Counted from the first letter of the stretch, positions 1-11,975 are shown. The stretch: DNA of 64,000 nt from Asterias rubens (GCF_902459465.1 NC_047068.1:18623195-18687194), one strand, 5' to 3'. Program-made: numbers and translations. The notes: generated from the sequence alone by a model not told the origin.

Positions 1-359
1 TGGTTTTCTTGCGCGGGTGATTGGCTGTTGATGACATCATCGACTGATGATAGGGCAGTAATCAGCATGCTGTTTTTCTTTGGCATGGTACCTTGACCAC
101 CAAGCCTAAGTTAGTCATAAAAAGCGCCCGCCATAACAAAAGCGCCCTTAGTACTAGTTAGTACTCAAACCGAGGTCACGCATGAAAAATCATGCCTACT
201 CGCGCAGATAAATCACAAAGGAGACTTATTAAATCGAGTGTTCTGCGGGTGGACTGTAGGATGCACAGTTTAAGTTGAGAGTTGGTGTTTATCCTAGCCA
301 GTAGCAGTTTTTACTAGACAATGTATGCCGGGCTGGTGCTGTAAGCGCTGTGTACTTAC

Positions 360-478
360 AATCCAGCCTGTGGATGTTGTCATATCACATAACACCTTTA
401 TTCCATCACCATTCTGGAATGGATAGATGGTGTAGACACCATTCTCTTTGTTACCGGCATCCAACAAGGCCTGGCAGT
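360..478 (-). CDS. Fibrinogen C-terminal domain, first exon
   Basis: This 119-nt exon encodes the opening of a fibrinogen-related (FReD) domain. It reads DCQALLDAGNKENGVYTIYP, then continues to the conserved LCDMTTSTGWI stretch, which in the family leads into the WTVFQRR-type core. The acceptor (TTTTTTCAG, phase 1) and donor (GTAAGT at 359-354) are both strong. FReD proteins are secreted or membrane lectins that bind glycans and microbes (ficolin, tachylectin, angiopoietin-like). The remaining FReD exons must lie left of base 1 on this strand. The phase and the G|AC aspartate codon join it exactly to the exon at 1672-1901. Domain call confident; the specific protein is not identifiable. Confidence 0.8.
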
Positions 479-595
479 CTGAAAAAATATTAAAGAGACG
501 TATTATATTATTTTTAGTATAAAAAAAAAGAAAACAATATATAGTGCTTTTCACACCCGAAGGGCGTCTTTAAAGCGCTTCCAACATTATTACCC

Positions 596-815
596 ATGGT
601 CACTGGGCCATTTATCAATCACAAGAACCATCTCTGCCTTCACAGGTACCCATTAACCCTGGGTGGAGAGAAGCAATTGCAGTTCCCTAAGTGTCTTGTT
701 CAGGGACACAAGTGTCCCGACCTGGACTCAAACCCACTCTCTGCTGATCAGAAACACCAAAGCTTAAGTTCAGTGCTCTTATCTGCGTGGCAATGTAACC
801 TTATTATAAATGATT
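596..815 (-). repeat. tRNA-derived SINE, family S1, partial
   Basis: On the minus strand this carries the S1 head: CTCTGCTGATCAG-like box, B-box-like GTTTGAGTCC, then ACACTTGTGTCCCTGAACAAGACACTT. The same segments recur on the plus strand at 19.2, 23.1, 55.4, 59.1 and 59.6 kb. The open reading frame here is a product of the repeat and is not called a gene. Confidence 0.65.
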
Positions 816-944
816 TGGGGTTGAGCAAAGAGAAAGGTTACTGATAGGGTGATGAATGCCCAAGGCATCGGCCTGTGTAATCACACTGAGACTGTATCTG
901 AGAAGTGCCTGATTTGGCATGAGGTGTCACTTCTAAATTTCTGA

Positions 945-1045
945 TTTGGGGTTGAGCAAAGAAAAATTTACCAGAGAGGGATTTGAACCAACGACCTCTG
1001 GATTAACGTGCCAGCACTCGCCCAACTGAGCTATCCACCCCTATA
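945..1045 (-). repeat. Degenerate tRNA-Asn-like sequence
   Basis: Minus strand shows an A box (TAGCTCAGTTGG) and a B box (GGTTCAAATCC) at tRNA spacing, with an anticodon-loop-like CACGTTAATC (GTT, asparagine). The T stem and acceptor stem pair poorly and position 33 is not T, so it is more likely a SINE head or tRNA pseudogene than a working tRNA. Confidence 0.55.
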
Positions 1046-1671
1046 TTGGTTGTTTCCGTATTTTGTTGATTACCTTTTTTTCGTGGGTGCCAGTCAGAAG
1101 CCATACAACTGTAAACTGCCGTGTAGCCATTAGCCAGTGATCACATTATGATATAACCTGGGAAGTCACAGCCAGGAGATCACCTCACAAGGAGTGCAAT
1201 GTTTTATTTTACACTATTTGACTCACACATAGATCCTTTTCATTTTATTGGTTTGAAAACACATTGGGTGTCTGCCAACAATAAATTCCAGTATTTATGA
1301 CGAAACACCACATCAGGTTTCGTTTTAGTATCCATTCCTGGCAATATCTGACGAATACACTCTTTGAAGTATTACTTGGTCTTTTTTGTGTCTTATTTTA
1401 TGTGGCAAAACAAAATATATTATAACTTGCTGTAATTTATTGTAGTGATATTCCTTAAAGCACTTATTTGACTGATTGAGATCTCAGTATTGGGTCAATC
1501 TGGTAATAAATTATGAGAGGTCAGTGAAATGACCTAAGGAGAGTTTACCTGACCCTAGCTAGTGACAACCTTGCTTAAAAGAATTATCCTATTGTGATAG
1601 GAAGTTGAAAAAGTGGAACTATTGGTTTACTGAAGCTACATTTACTGTGCCTTTGCTTGACTCATTCTTAC

Positions 1672-1901
1672 CGTGGCATCCATAATGGTCATGTATCTCC
1701 TCTTGGTCATCAGTGAAAATTGGATGATCAGTGTAGATCTGTTTAGTCTTTCTGTCTTGAGCTACCGTATGCAGCCCTCCTGGTCGGATTGAGGTACACG
1801 AACACATATCCTCAAATGGTTGGATCCATCGTAGTCTGTTTGCTTCATCTGGACCCGGTTCTTGAGTCAAGTAACACACTTTAGTACCAGCAGCTGCTTC
1901 A
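1672..1901 (-). CDS. Cys-containing exon upstream of the FReD exon
   Basis: An open frame of about 76 codons with a good donor (CACG|GTAAGA at 1671, phase 1) and an acceptor at AACCAG|T (1902) or, alternatively, AAGCAG (1894). It contains VCYL, MCSC and GCH cysteines and an acidic DDQEEIHDHYGC end. It joins in phase to the fibrinogen exon at 360-478, creating a junction GCH-D-CQALL. It does not match any module I recognise (not PAN, EGF or collagen). It is probably the N-terminal or hinge part of the same secreted protein. No signal peptide is seen here, so the first exon lies further right and was not found. Confidence 0.5.
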
Positions 1902-1989
1902 CTGGTTTGCATTAAACAAACTTTAAAAAACAAGGTACAGTGTAATATGTTGAATCTGACCATTTATTGTTGCAAATTAGTTTTGAGGA

Positions 1990-2200
1990 TTTTTTAAAGG
2001 AACATTACGGAATTGTTTTTTGCTGATAAAACTGTTGCTGGCAGTGTAAGCACTTTATGTAATCCACCATATACATGAACTGACCAACCTGTAGAAATTG
2101 GAGATCTGGGTGAAAGACCTATTACACATTTTGCATGACATCGATCCTTTTTTTATTTTGTTTATTTTAGACGCTCTTTGAGTGATAATACTAAACGGGA
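1990..2200 (+). repeat. MITE family M2, 5' part
   Basis: Begins TTTAAAGGAACATTACGG and continues with CAGTTGCTGGCAGTGTAAGC, the same left end as the complete copy at 8352-8726. The right end is lost. Another left-end fragment lies at 7452-7530. The following 2200-2620 shows no gene; it holds ordinary AT-rich sequence. Confidence 0.6.
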
Positions 2201-2754
2201 AAATAGAGCTACATGTTTATAGTGTTACAGGGTTCTGCCCACAGTGGCTGGTGCTTGAAAACCCACCCATCCAGCACCTAAGATTCCCAAACGACCACTG
2301 AAAGAATTTCCTCAGTTGCTGACAACCACACATTTTCAAATTTTTTAAAAACTCTTGCAAAGGTTTTTTAACGAATTGTTAAATTGGGTATTTACCAGTA
2401 CAAATGGTGTCCGAAGCCATTTGTTTTGAGCACTTCTTTGGCTTGAGTCTATTTATATGATCTACCTATAACTGATCCATCTCGCAAAGGTTTCCAGGAA
2501 AACATTTTCCCACCACTAAATAAATCCTGGGCAGAACCCTTTTTGAAAGGGGCAAGAAAATTTTCCAAAAAAATGGGATTAGATGTAGTTTGCACTCAAG
2601 TACTTTGAGAAATATCTTTTTTTTTTTTAAATGAGTTTTGACTCAAAATTAAAAAACAAATTTCGCAGAACTCCGGAAAGTACTGAGGATACAGTACTTA
2701 ATACACAAGTAAGGGTAAACAAAAAAATAGTCTTTATCCATGATGCATAAAAAA

Positions 2755-3240
2755 ATTGTCTATAAAAGAAATTTATAGGAGAATTCATAAATATCTCACT
2801 ACTCCTATTGATGGAGAGCGCTTCATGGGGGTGTTTAAACGGTTGATAATGACCGGCTGGAGCTGTTTTTGACCGGCTAGCCAATATTATCGCGCAGAAT
2901 GCGCAATTCATAGCTATTAGTAACAAGGCTTAATCTATTTCATAGCGCAGGCGCCTAATCTATTTTAGCACGCGTACACACAACCCACGTGCATCAAACA
3001 GATTCTTCACAAAGTTTTTGAACAAATACTTCAAACCTTGAATTTTCAATTGTCAAAGTGTCTATCATTGTATTTTTTAATTTTTTTTTAGCAAAAGGGC
3101 ATTTATGAAAAGGAATAAAAGAGTAGTGACTCGTTTTAAAACGTCCGTTTAAAACCTTGCAGGATCGTTGCAGTGCAATAAATGGCAACGACCCTGCCGG
3201 TTTTAAACAGCTGTAACCCTTTTATTCCCTTAATAATAAC
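2755..3240 (+). repeat. Fold-back element, family F
   Basis: Shares modules with 11562-11975 and the giant inverted repeat at 13.8-15.3 kb: CTCCTATTGATGGAGAGCG near the left, TTGAATTTTCAATTGTCAAA in the middle, and GGCATTTATGAAAAGGAATA before an inverted pair (GTTTAAAACCTTGCAGG / CCTGCCGGTTTTAAACAG). No transposase is encoded, so it is non-autonomous. Minus-strand frames across it are spurious. Confidence 0.6.
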
Positions 3241-3394
3241 CCTAACATCTTTTCAGTTTAATTTTGAAAATCTTTTTCAAAAAGAATTCAAAATGTATTT
3301 TCTTAAATATTTTTTAAATCTTGTGTTGTAAAAATAACATTGAAAACCACATACACAAATAAACCCTCAGAAACATAAGTAGAAGGATGCGTCT

Positions 3395-3690
3395 GATGGG
3401 GACACACAAAGGAAAATAGTATTGGAAATTAAGGGATTAAGATTTTGTGGACACACAAAGGAAGACGAAAGGTTGAATGAAATATTTAATGATGACACAC
3501 AAAGGAAGACGGAAGGAGAAGGGATTAAAATTTTGGGGACACACAAAGGAAGACGGAAGGTTGAATGAAATATTTAATGATGACACACAAAGGAAGACGG
3601 AAGGAGAAGGAATTAAAATTTTGGGGACACACAAAGGAAGACGGAAGGTTGAATGAAATATTTAATGAGGACACACAATAGGAAGATGGA
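3395..3690 (+). repeat. Tandem repeat, about 88-bp unit
   Basis: The unit is built of two half-units that both begin GACACACAAAGGAAGACGGA, one ending in GGTTGAATGAAATATTTAAT and one in GGAGAAGGGATTAAAATTTT. About 3 units are present. Two overlapping minus-strand open frames arise from it and are not genes. Confidence 0.9.
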
Positions 3691-3811
3691 CTTTCATCAT
3701 ACCTAAATTTAACGTAAACAGAACTATAGTATACAGGATTAAATTGATCCCCCATCATAGGTAACTAACAGCTTAGTCAACTATATTGACCTATTATTTT
3801 CTACCCGCACC

Positions 3812-4600
3812 TGAAAAGGAAATATTCCATCAGTTGTTAATGTTTTATTTGTTTTTTCAGCAGGACTCCTATGTTTCTTAAAACATAAATGCAGTTAAAG
3901 TAATCTTAGTAGATTCACTAAGTTCAACTGAAGTTATTAAATATTATAATAATATTTGATTTTAAGTTATGTTACTTACACTTTTAGTGAATAAAAAAAA
4001 ACGAACCCCATAAATTGAGATTACCTACATGAAACGTGTACAGTAAATTCGATTCTTTATAATCAAATATTCGGATGTTACTTGAAAAGGAAATATTCCA
4101 TCAGTTGTTAATTATTTTTTTCATTCAGTAGGACTCCTACGTGTCTTAAAACATTAATGCATTTAAAGTAATCTTAGTAAATTCACTAAGTTCAACTGAA
4201 GTTATAAAATATAATGATATTTGATTTTATGTTATGTTACTTACACTTTTAGTGTTTAAAACCATTATGCAATTACACGTCAAATATAAAGCGAGCTTAT
4301 TTCTGTATTTAGTTTTTATAAAACAAATTATCATTGGAATAAAAAAAACGAACCCCATAATTGGAGATTACCTACATGAAATGCGTACAGTAAATTTGAT
4401 TCTTTATAATCAAATATTCGGATGTTACTCGAAAAGAAAATATTCGGATGTTACTCGAAAAGAAAATATTCCATCAGTTGTTAATTATTTTTTTTTTCAG
4501 TAGGACTCCTACGTGTCTTAAAACATTCATGCAGTTAAAGTAGTCCTAGTAAATTCACTAAGTTTAACTGAAGTCATATAATAGTATCGAGTGATAGGTA
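3812..4600 (+). repeat. Tandem duplication, about 270-350-bp unit
   Basis: Three successive copies begin GAAAAGGAAATATTCCATCA (near 3815, 4085, 4430 onward, the last with a local 25-bp doubling) and carry CAGTAGGACTCCTACGTGTC, a run of TTCACTAAGTTCAACTGAAG, and a TAATCAAATATTCGGATG end. A diverged fourth piece lies at 5345-5520. The second copy has a 75-bp insert (TTAAAACCATTATGCAATT) that matches the 5345 piece. Confidence 0.85.
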
Positions 4601-6660
4601 GACAAAATTAAGACAGTTTGGTTATTTCTCTTTTTGGAAGATGTTGGGGGCTCTGAAAAGAACCAGTTGGTTTTGACGTGTACACATTCAACGTCTATTT
4701 GAAGATGATGAACTTTGTGATAGCCTTGATTCGTGATGCACTTGCTTTATCACTTTGTAGATGTAGGTCCTTTATATTTCTATGTCTTTTCTTGTTGCCA
4801 TATGGTAATGTTCCCTTAGCCTGACAGGCCTAATTTTGTTCGCAAAGTTTGCAGAATGACGATTATCAAAAATATCTGGCCTTAAATACTTATCCCGTAT
4901 GTAAATTACGATCCTGCGAAGATTTTTAGTAATTGTGAGGGGAATTTTCCGCGAGCGATATGATATTTAAACAGAGTATGAAAGATTAAAATAATCCCCG
5001 TTATAGTAAAAATAATACATGTAATTTTTAGTTTATGGAAAGACTATGTTGTAAACATTCCTATACTCTTTTTTCTTTAAATTTAAAGTTAAATGCGTTG
5101 AATTGAATCTTAAGTGTGTCAAACGTCTTGAGCCATTTTACAAACAAACATATATTTTTTTAATACTACGAGAAAAATTGTGCGCTACCATGGCTAACGG
5201 AAGTTGTTATCGTTCAGTGTTACCTCCTATGACTAAATCAATACATGTGTTGCGTTGCATGAGTCAGTAAAACCAGGAAAGTTTACCTGCCGCGATTAAT
5301 ACATTTATCTTCCCCAGTAACGGATCATCAATTGAACAAAGAGTAACTTTTAGTGTTTAAAACCACCATGCAATTGCAAGTCGAATATGAAGTGAGCTTA
5401 TAGTTTCGTATTATTTTAGTGTTTATAAAACAAGTTATCTATGGAATAAAAACGACCCTCATAACTTGGGGTCACATGTAACGCGTACAGTCAAATATTT
5501 GGATGTTACTTTTAGCAAGTGAGGAAAACAAAATAAACACGAACGTTTCTTTCAAAGTTATTAAACGAGCTTAACTGTCTACACAGTCCATCTCAAGACT
5601 GTTTAGTTACACATCATTACGAGTAGCATATAAAATAAATTCACCAAATTCAGATGGTGCGCATGAAAAACCAACACGTTACCGTAGCTCCATGTTTATA
5701 ACGACGGCATCGTAGTAGGTTCTTCGATCTCTAATAATATTATGTCATTGTTTCTCCTTACACAGACTGATAATAAAAAAATGTATGCTTCTTTTCGACC
5801 GAAAGCCCTTTTTAGACATTTTGTGCAACAAGGTGCTTTTCTGTTATTATTCTGTTTCACCAAGGGAGAATACTGGTCTCAGAAAATTACCAAAAGTGTC
5901 TAGTGCCTTTAAATGTTTTTGTTTTAAAAAAAACTTTCCAAAATCTTTTCCTAAAGAATTCAAAACGTTTTTTCTCTCGAACACTTTCAACAAATGTTTT
6001 TCTGTAAAGCCTTGATAAAAATCTAGAAATAAAGCATAGCCCTATATCATTTATTATTACAGTTTTAACTGTTTTGTAAAAAAAAATTGTTTAATCTTTT
6101 GTCAAAGAATTCAAAATTTACCTCAAACACTTTTCAAAAACCTTTTTGTCCGCCAGGAATGTCATTAGTGACAGACATGGCGCTATAGTAATGTTCAATT
6201 AAAAGTATTATTATTTTTAAAACCACATTAAAAACCTCCTTTAAAAATTTACTGAGATCCAAAGCGCATATAAAATGTTAGAGCTTACCTGTTTTTGTTA
6301 AATAAATAAAATAAAATAAAATCTTCTGTTAAAAAAATGACGTTTAAATTTTCTGTTTTATAATGCTGAAGGTAGAAACATTTCTTTGAGATGCAGAGAA
6401 GAAGTGAATGACATACAGATCTGAAGAAAAGAAAATACAAACACTTACCCCTGAGTACGAAAACCAGCAAAGGTAAGTAGCTCATTTGGTGAGATTAATT
6501 ATTAGATGTTGCAATAAAGATCAGCAGAGCCAGTCGGAGTTTTAAAACTGCGTGGATTCTTTTCAAGGAAATACAGCAGTAATGTATCAGCAGAGAATAT
6601 TCGTTTTTTTCAGAGAGCAATCCCAAATAAGCCAAGTAAGATTTGAAAAGTGTCTGGTAC
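4600..6660. other. AT-rich intergenic stretch without a supported gene
   Basis: Apart from the repeat piece at 5345-5520 there is no exon with convincing splice sites, no long open frame with protein-like composition and no tRNA. Open frames at 5785-6015 and 6285-6485 are rich in Phe/Lys from AT-rich DNA and are not called. Confidence 0.5.
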
Positions 6661-6687
6661 AATGACTTGCTTTAGTCCCCGCTTACA

Positions 6688-6907
6688 TCTGAATTCCTCA
6701 GACCATAGAGACAGTTGCTACGTCAAATGGTTCGGGGCGAGCTTTTGTATAGCAACCTCCAGATGAGCAAACCCTGGTACCATTGTGACATACACATCCA
6801 TTCAGATATGTGTATGGGTGTTCACTGTCTCTTCTGTAATTACGCAAACACTTGCCCCGAATCATGTGACATAGTAACTGTCTCTACAGTCTGAGGAATT
6901 CAAATTT
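6688..6907 (+). repeat. MITE with imperfect terminal inverted repeats
   Basis: Left end TGAATTCCTCAGACCATAGA is answered by the right end TCTACAGTCTGAGGAATTCA, and the next stretch (GACAGTTGCTACGT / ACATAGTAACTGTC) also pairs. About 220 bp with no coding capacity. A diverged partial relative sits at 57328-57480. Confidence 0.75.
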
Positions 6908-7122
6908 AAGCGGTAATTAGTGATGAAGCATGTCATTATGTACTAGACAAAATTCAAATTTAACACACAAAAAATGGCTTATTGAGGTGAGTTTAGTTTC
7001 TGTGTTGATCATTGACTCACTTTGACTGGTTTAAAATCCTTCCAGTTTTTATATGGAGTAGCTGTGTGATACTCAATGCATGAGATATGGCAGTACACTG
7101 GTGTCATGGAGATGTCATCTAG

Positions 7123-7324
<202 letters not shown>

Positions 7325-7689
7325 TAAAGCATTTATATAGCGCTCTACGGAGAACAGAGCGCCTTACATGAGACTATGACAACAAAAGAAAAACAAACAA
7401 ACTAGGATGGTTGGGGAAAAAGAAATGTCTTGAGGAGGCTTCAGCTTTTTTAAAGGAACATTTTACAGGATGGGTTTTGCTAACAAAACAGTTTCTGGCA
7501 GTGTAATAACGTCATTTCAAAAGGTGACTCACATTGCAGTACAGTTTGTACGCCATTTCTTGTTTAAAAAAATGTGACAACAATTTGAAGAATAGTTCTG
7601 AAAGAAATCAGACACTGTGTCTTTCATCAGGCCTGATTCAGAATCAAACAAGGAAAATAAAATTAGCTGTTGCAAACTGCTAAGGAACT

Positions 7690-7775
7690 ATTGTTGCAAC
7701 TGTTAGTTGCGTGACATTTCGACCCTAGTAGTAGAGTCTTTTTAGTCTTCGAGAAAGATTCTGCTAGGGTAAAAA
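7690..7775 (+). repeat. Hairpin repeat, family H
   Basis: Carries ATTTCGACCCTAG...AGAGTCTTT, then TCTTCGAGAAAGATTCTGCTAGGGT, so the ends pair. Other copies: 12112-12180, 29668-29745 and 54920-55000. Function unknown; about 80 bp each. Confidence 0.6.
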
Positions 7776-7975
7776 CAACAGGCAATTTACTAATGTTTTT
7801 GCATCAGAATCAAACTGTTCATAGTGTGTGGATGTACTTTCTGCATTTTTTTTTTAAAGCTATGTCGGGAGTTAGTTCCAGAATTATCTGATGACATTTT
7901 GCAATAAACTTTCTGTCATAGCATTAAGGTTAATGATCAATTGATCGTGAAGTTAAATAATTAAAATGCAAGAAC

Positions 7976-8055
7976 AAAGAAAGCATTGTACAAATAAATT
8001 GGAGAGTCATTTATAAATAAATGACTCTCCAATTTATTTGTACAATGCTTTCTTT
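7976..8055. repeat. Perfect palindrome, 39-bp arms, 2-nt spacer
   Basis: Bases 7976-8014 are the exact reverse complement of 8017-8055, separated only by AA. The arm includes GCATTGTACAAATAAATTGG. There is no coding potential. No target duplication is evident at the edges. Confidence 0.95.
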
Positions 8056-8351
8056 TTTGTCAAAACCTTGAGCTAATGGGGAACGTTATCAGGATCATTA
8101 CTCCTGAGGCTATGGACAAGTACAGGTCAAATTTAGCCGTGAAGTTCCGGCAACTGCAAAAGTTGCATTCCTTTATGAGGTATTCATAATTATAAATAAG
8201 GGGATAAAAAGGTGGCAATGAGGTTTGAAATAGCCATTTATACCAACTGTGTGGACATGTAAGCTTATAAATGAACTTAGTGGCTGTCTGCTGGGTTAAT
8301 GATCTTTAAAAAAAATATAAAATAGAAATAAGCGACTAATTAATTTAAAAT

Positions 8352-8726
8352 TTAAAGGAACATTACAGAGTTGGTTTTTGCTAACAAAACAGTTGCTGGC
8401 AGTGTAAGCACTTATGAAATCCACTATATATCCACTGACAAACCTGTAGAAGTTTGAGACCAATCGACCACCTAAATCAGGGGAAAATACTAAAAAAAAG
8501 AATACACATTTTGTTTGACATCAATTACAAAAAATTGAAGAAAGAAAACGCTCGCTGAGCGATAAACTCCAAACGGGAAATTAGTTTAATTTATAACTCA
8601 TCAAATATGACAGAAATATTTCAAGGGATGTTTTCTACTTTCATTTTAGACCTTGTAAGTTTGGAGTAAATCTGTGATCTTAAATTACATTTTTTCCCCT
8701 ATACAATTGTGTTTTGTTCCTTTAAG
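8352..8726 (+). repeat. MITE family M2, complete copy
   Basis: Left end AAAGGAACATTACAGAGTTG and right end TGTGTTTTGTTCCTTT form a short terminal inverted repeat (AAAGGAACA / TGTTCCTTT). The body matches 1990-2200 and 7452-7530. Non-coding. Confidence 0.7.
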
Positions 8727-9158
8727 TTAACTATGCCACCATCACGAACCCCCTTCCATTTACAACTTTGCAGAATTGACAGCAACATTAAAAAGTTCCA
8801 ATGCTTCCTAAAATGTTAACATATTAATTGTTTTCATAATGAGCCTTTTGTGTTGATTCATATTTTGTTTTTATTGCAGAAAGCTTACCAGCCTTAACTA
8901 CTGGTTTCTGAGTTCACTCTTGGAAACCCATCAACAATTGTGAGCTCATCTCAACAGTACACATTGCAAACATCACTACTTGGTACACAGCTCTGTGTAC
9001 CAAGTGTACCGGATACCAAGTGCGTCGTTATCCAGTAGTGTGACATTCATTATTCACATCTTATTTTGGTTAAGTATAAACGAGACATAGTCATGGAACT
9101 GGTAAGTGTAATTTTATCTTGTTTTATTCCTGCTGAAAAACAAATTTAAGTGTCTGTC

Positions 9159-9555
9159 TTAAAGGCAGTGGACACTATTGGTAATTACTCAAAATAATTA
9201 TTATCATAAAACCTTTCTTGATTACGAGTAATGGGGAGAGATTGATAGTATAAAAGATTGTGCGAAACAGCTCCCTCTGAAGTGACATAGTTTTCGAGAA
9301 AGAAGTAATTTTCATCAAATTTGATTTCGAGACCTCAAGTTTAGATATTGAGGTCTCGAAATCAAGCGTCTGAAAGCACACAACTTCGTGTGACCATGGT
9401 GCGACAAGGGTGTTTTTTCTTTCATTAATATCTCGCAACTTCGATGACCGATTGAGCTCAAATTTTCACAGGTTTTTTATTTTATGCATATGTTGAGATA
9501 CACCAACTGTAAAGACTAGTTTTTGACAATTACCAATAGTGTCCACTGCCTTTAA
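9159..9555 (+). repeat. TTAA-ended MITE family M1, complete copy
   Basis: Both ends read TTAAAGGCAGTGGACACTAT and its reverse complement, so the element is bounded by TTAA on each side. The middle holds a second palindrome, GATTTCGAGACCTCAA / TTGAGGTCTCGAAATC. It has no transposase. TTAA boundaries suggest mobilisation by a piggyBac-type enzyme, but TTAA may simply be part of the inverted repeat. The minus open frame inside is spurious. Confidence 0.85.
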
Positions 9556-9699
9556 GGTATTGTAGTCATCAAATAAAATATGTATGATGTTTAATAAAAG
9601 ATGTACCTTTAGCAGTTCTATGCAATTTGACCTATCTCTGTATTTGTGAGCTGAAATTCATTCTACACAAGTACCTTCTACCTGCTCATGTCATTATTC

Positions 9700-9739
<40 letters not shown>

Positions 9740-9847
9740 GACGTGTAATGAGCACATATCCACCCTGCAGAGTCTTCAAGGCGCAGTCAAACCATAACAA
9801 AACGAAAGAAACAGGCACACAAAAATTAGTGACATAAGATTAATTTT

Positions 9848-10100
9848 TTAGAAGAATTTTGTGGTACATCGACAAGATCTAAGATAAAGTAGTAGAGAGT
9901 TCCAGATGCGTGGCACAGCTGAAGAAAAGGACCACCCCAGGATCGAGTGTCTTGGAGAATCTTGTTCAATTTGTAGCTCATGTCCTACTAAGTTGTGCTT
10001 AGCAGAAAAAAATGTTTTAAGGAGTCTTTTCAGCTTAAGCAGCTCTATGAAATTCAGCCTTGGCCTGTTAATAGTACTTTTGCGTGTGGTACTGTGGTAC
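9848..10100 (-). pseudogene. Non-LTR retrotransposon reverse transcriptase, 3' remnant
   Basis: Minus-strand translation gives SFSSAVPRIWNSLLLYLRSC, the family's conserved C-terminal block (FSVAAPRLWNSLPLHLR type) of LINE reverse transcriptases, preceded by LKTFFSAKHNLVGHELQIEQ. There is no catalytic region. It is next to an (AAT)n run at 9700-9738, consistent with a retrotransposon or SINE tail. Dead fragment. Confidence 0.55.
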
Positions 10101-10344
10101 AAAGAGGTTTCTTGAAAATGATTGATAAGCAAATTTGTTTGTTGATTTATTTATCTGTATTATATGAATTAATTATGTTGGGCGATGTAATTATTTCCAA
10201 AAGCCCTACCTGAAATTGGGAATCATCTAATTGTAGTATTTTGTTGTTATTTGTTTTTGCAAAAAAGAAGAAAAGATAAATAAAAAAAACTAACGAACCA
10301 ACCCTTTTTTCATAGATTTCTTGTTAAGGGCAACCATAACACCT

Positions 10345-10748
10345 TTGGTAATTGTCAAAGACTAAGTATTCTCACTTGGTGTATCCAAACATATTATGCA
10401 TCAAATAAAAAAATCTGTGAAACTAGAGTGCTAGACTCAATTGGTTATCAAAGTTGCAGGAGAATAATGAGAGGGAAAATACCGTTGTTGCACAATTCAG
10501 ATGCCTAAAATAAAAGGCTTCAGGCCTGGGGGGATGAAGTGTTTTATTATGGAGTGAGAAATTACCTCTTTCTCAAAAACTACTTATTTCAGAGGGAGCT
10601 GTTTCTCACAATGTTTTATAATATCAACAACTCTCCATTGCCAGGTACCAAGTAAGTTTTCATGCTAATAATTATTTTGAGCATAGAGTAAGGACAGAGC
10701 TCCTTACTCTATGTTTTGAGTAATTACTAATAGTGTCCAGTGCCTTTA
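10345..10748 (-). repeat. MITE family M1, degenerate copy
   Basis: Begins with the family's inner end (TTTGGTAATTGTCAAAGACT) and ends TAATAGTGTCCAGTGCCTTT. The outermost left end has decayed. A 32-bp palindrome (10682-10713) has inserted into its right part. Confidence 0.75.
10682..10713. mobile_element. 32-bp palindromic micro-insertion with 7-bp target duplication
   Basis: The insert starts CATAGAGTAAGGA, ends TCCTTACTCTATG and has a 6-bp centre. It is flanked on both sides by TTTTGAG (10675-10681 and 10714-10720). Removing the insert and one flank restores the normal M1 MITE sequence, seen intact in sister copies (ATTATTTTGAGTAATTAC). A second insertion of the same kind is at 30464-30489. 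Confidence 0.85.
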
Positions 10749-11561
10749 TGCTTCTCTGTAAATTAATAATACAGGTTATTGGTGCTTGAAAAAAGTTGTA
10801 TTCACTTATAAAATATCTGCTTGTATTCCAACCCCAACTACACGTTCCATTTTGGCAGGCATTGAGGAAGTGACCTTTCACCTCACCGCCTGTGAACATG
10901 CATAGAGTGGAACAGGTAACACACGTTCTAATATCACTGTAAAATCTCTGATTTTCATATATTCCGTACTAATGCACTGCTTTGTAAGAGTGCTCAAAGT
11001 AAACACAATAGTCTTGTAATAATTCTGGTTCATTTTTATATGGATTAGATATAAAGAGAGATTTCCGTCTGTGAAAATGTTGAATTAGAGTGTTTTCCTG
11101 TAGGGATTATGTGTTGTGTGTGTCAGTGTCATGGGTAGATGCTATGACCCTGTGTCTGTAGTAGTGTTGTGTGTACATTGTCATTATCGTATGGATGAGT
11201 GTTACAACACATGAAGTAAACATAAGTTGTGTATGAATGGAATACATTGGTTGATCGTTCAGTTTGGCTGGCTGGATTTGACATTGTTTGTGAGTTTCTT
11301 GTTTTAGGATGATCAGGATAGTTGGCCCCATGTGGGTCTTTACTTGCATGCTATTCCACTCACACTCATGTTCGCTTTTTGACACAATAGTAATTTGATA
11401 AGTAGAGACCTGTATGCTTCGTTTGTGAAAGAGGAAGGGCACCAAGGCATTTTCTCCTTGATTAAAGGGCACTCTATGAGGAAATAGTGAACTTCTACTG
11501 TAGCACCATGACCAGGATGGATTCATTGCCTTCTTGAAGTATCCGGCCTGTATAAATATGC

Positions 11562-11975
11562 ATTCATAAATACCTCAGACAGTTTTGCTATTCCTATTGG
11601 TGGAGAGCGCGTCACATGGGGGTGTATAAACCTTTGATAATGACCAGTGTTTATAACAAGCTGGCTTCCGCGTGTCGGGCGCGCAAAATTATCACGCGGA
11701 GTGAAAACAATATTTCAAACTTGAATTTTCAATTGTTAAAGTGTCTATAATTGTATTTTTTAACGCCTTTTAACCAAAAAGGCATTTATGAATGGGAATA
11801 AAAGGGTAGCTTCTAGTTCTTTCACAGCCGTTTAAAACCTTGCAGGGTCGAATTGCCGTTTGATGAAGGCTCGGGCCTTTATCTTCGGCTCGGGCCTTTA
11901 TCACTTGGCAATTCGACCATGCCTGTTTTAAACAGCCGTGAAAGAACTCGAAGCTACCCTTTTATTCCCTTATTC
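11562..11975 (+). repeat. Fold-back element, family F
   Basis: Carries CAGACAGTTTTGCTATTCC, CCTATTGGTGGAGAGCGCGT, TTGAATTTTCAATTGTTAAA and GCATTTATGAATGGGAATAA, then an inverted pair (GGGTAGCTTCTAGTTCTTTC / GAAAGAACTCGAAGCTACCC). The centre has a 21-bp direct doubling around CTCGGGCCTTTATC. Non-autonomous. The region 10920-11560 before it has no supported gene; the minus open frame there (11107-11526) has no exon signals. Confidence 0.65.

Noticed and set aside
8880-9101. Possible first exon (acceptor TTATTGCAG, CATGGAACTG before GTAAGT)
   Set aside because: The donor is excellent, but the reading frame from its ATG does not continue into any later exon in phase; at most a non-coding 5' exon of the death-domain gene.
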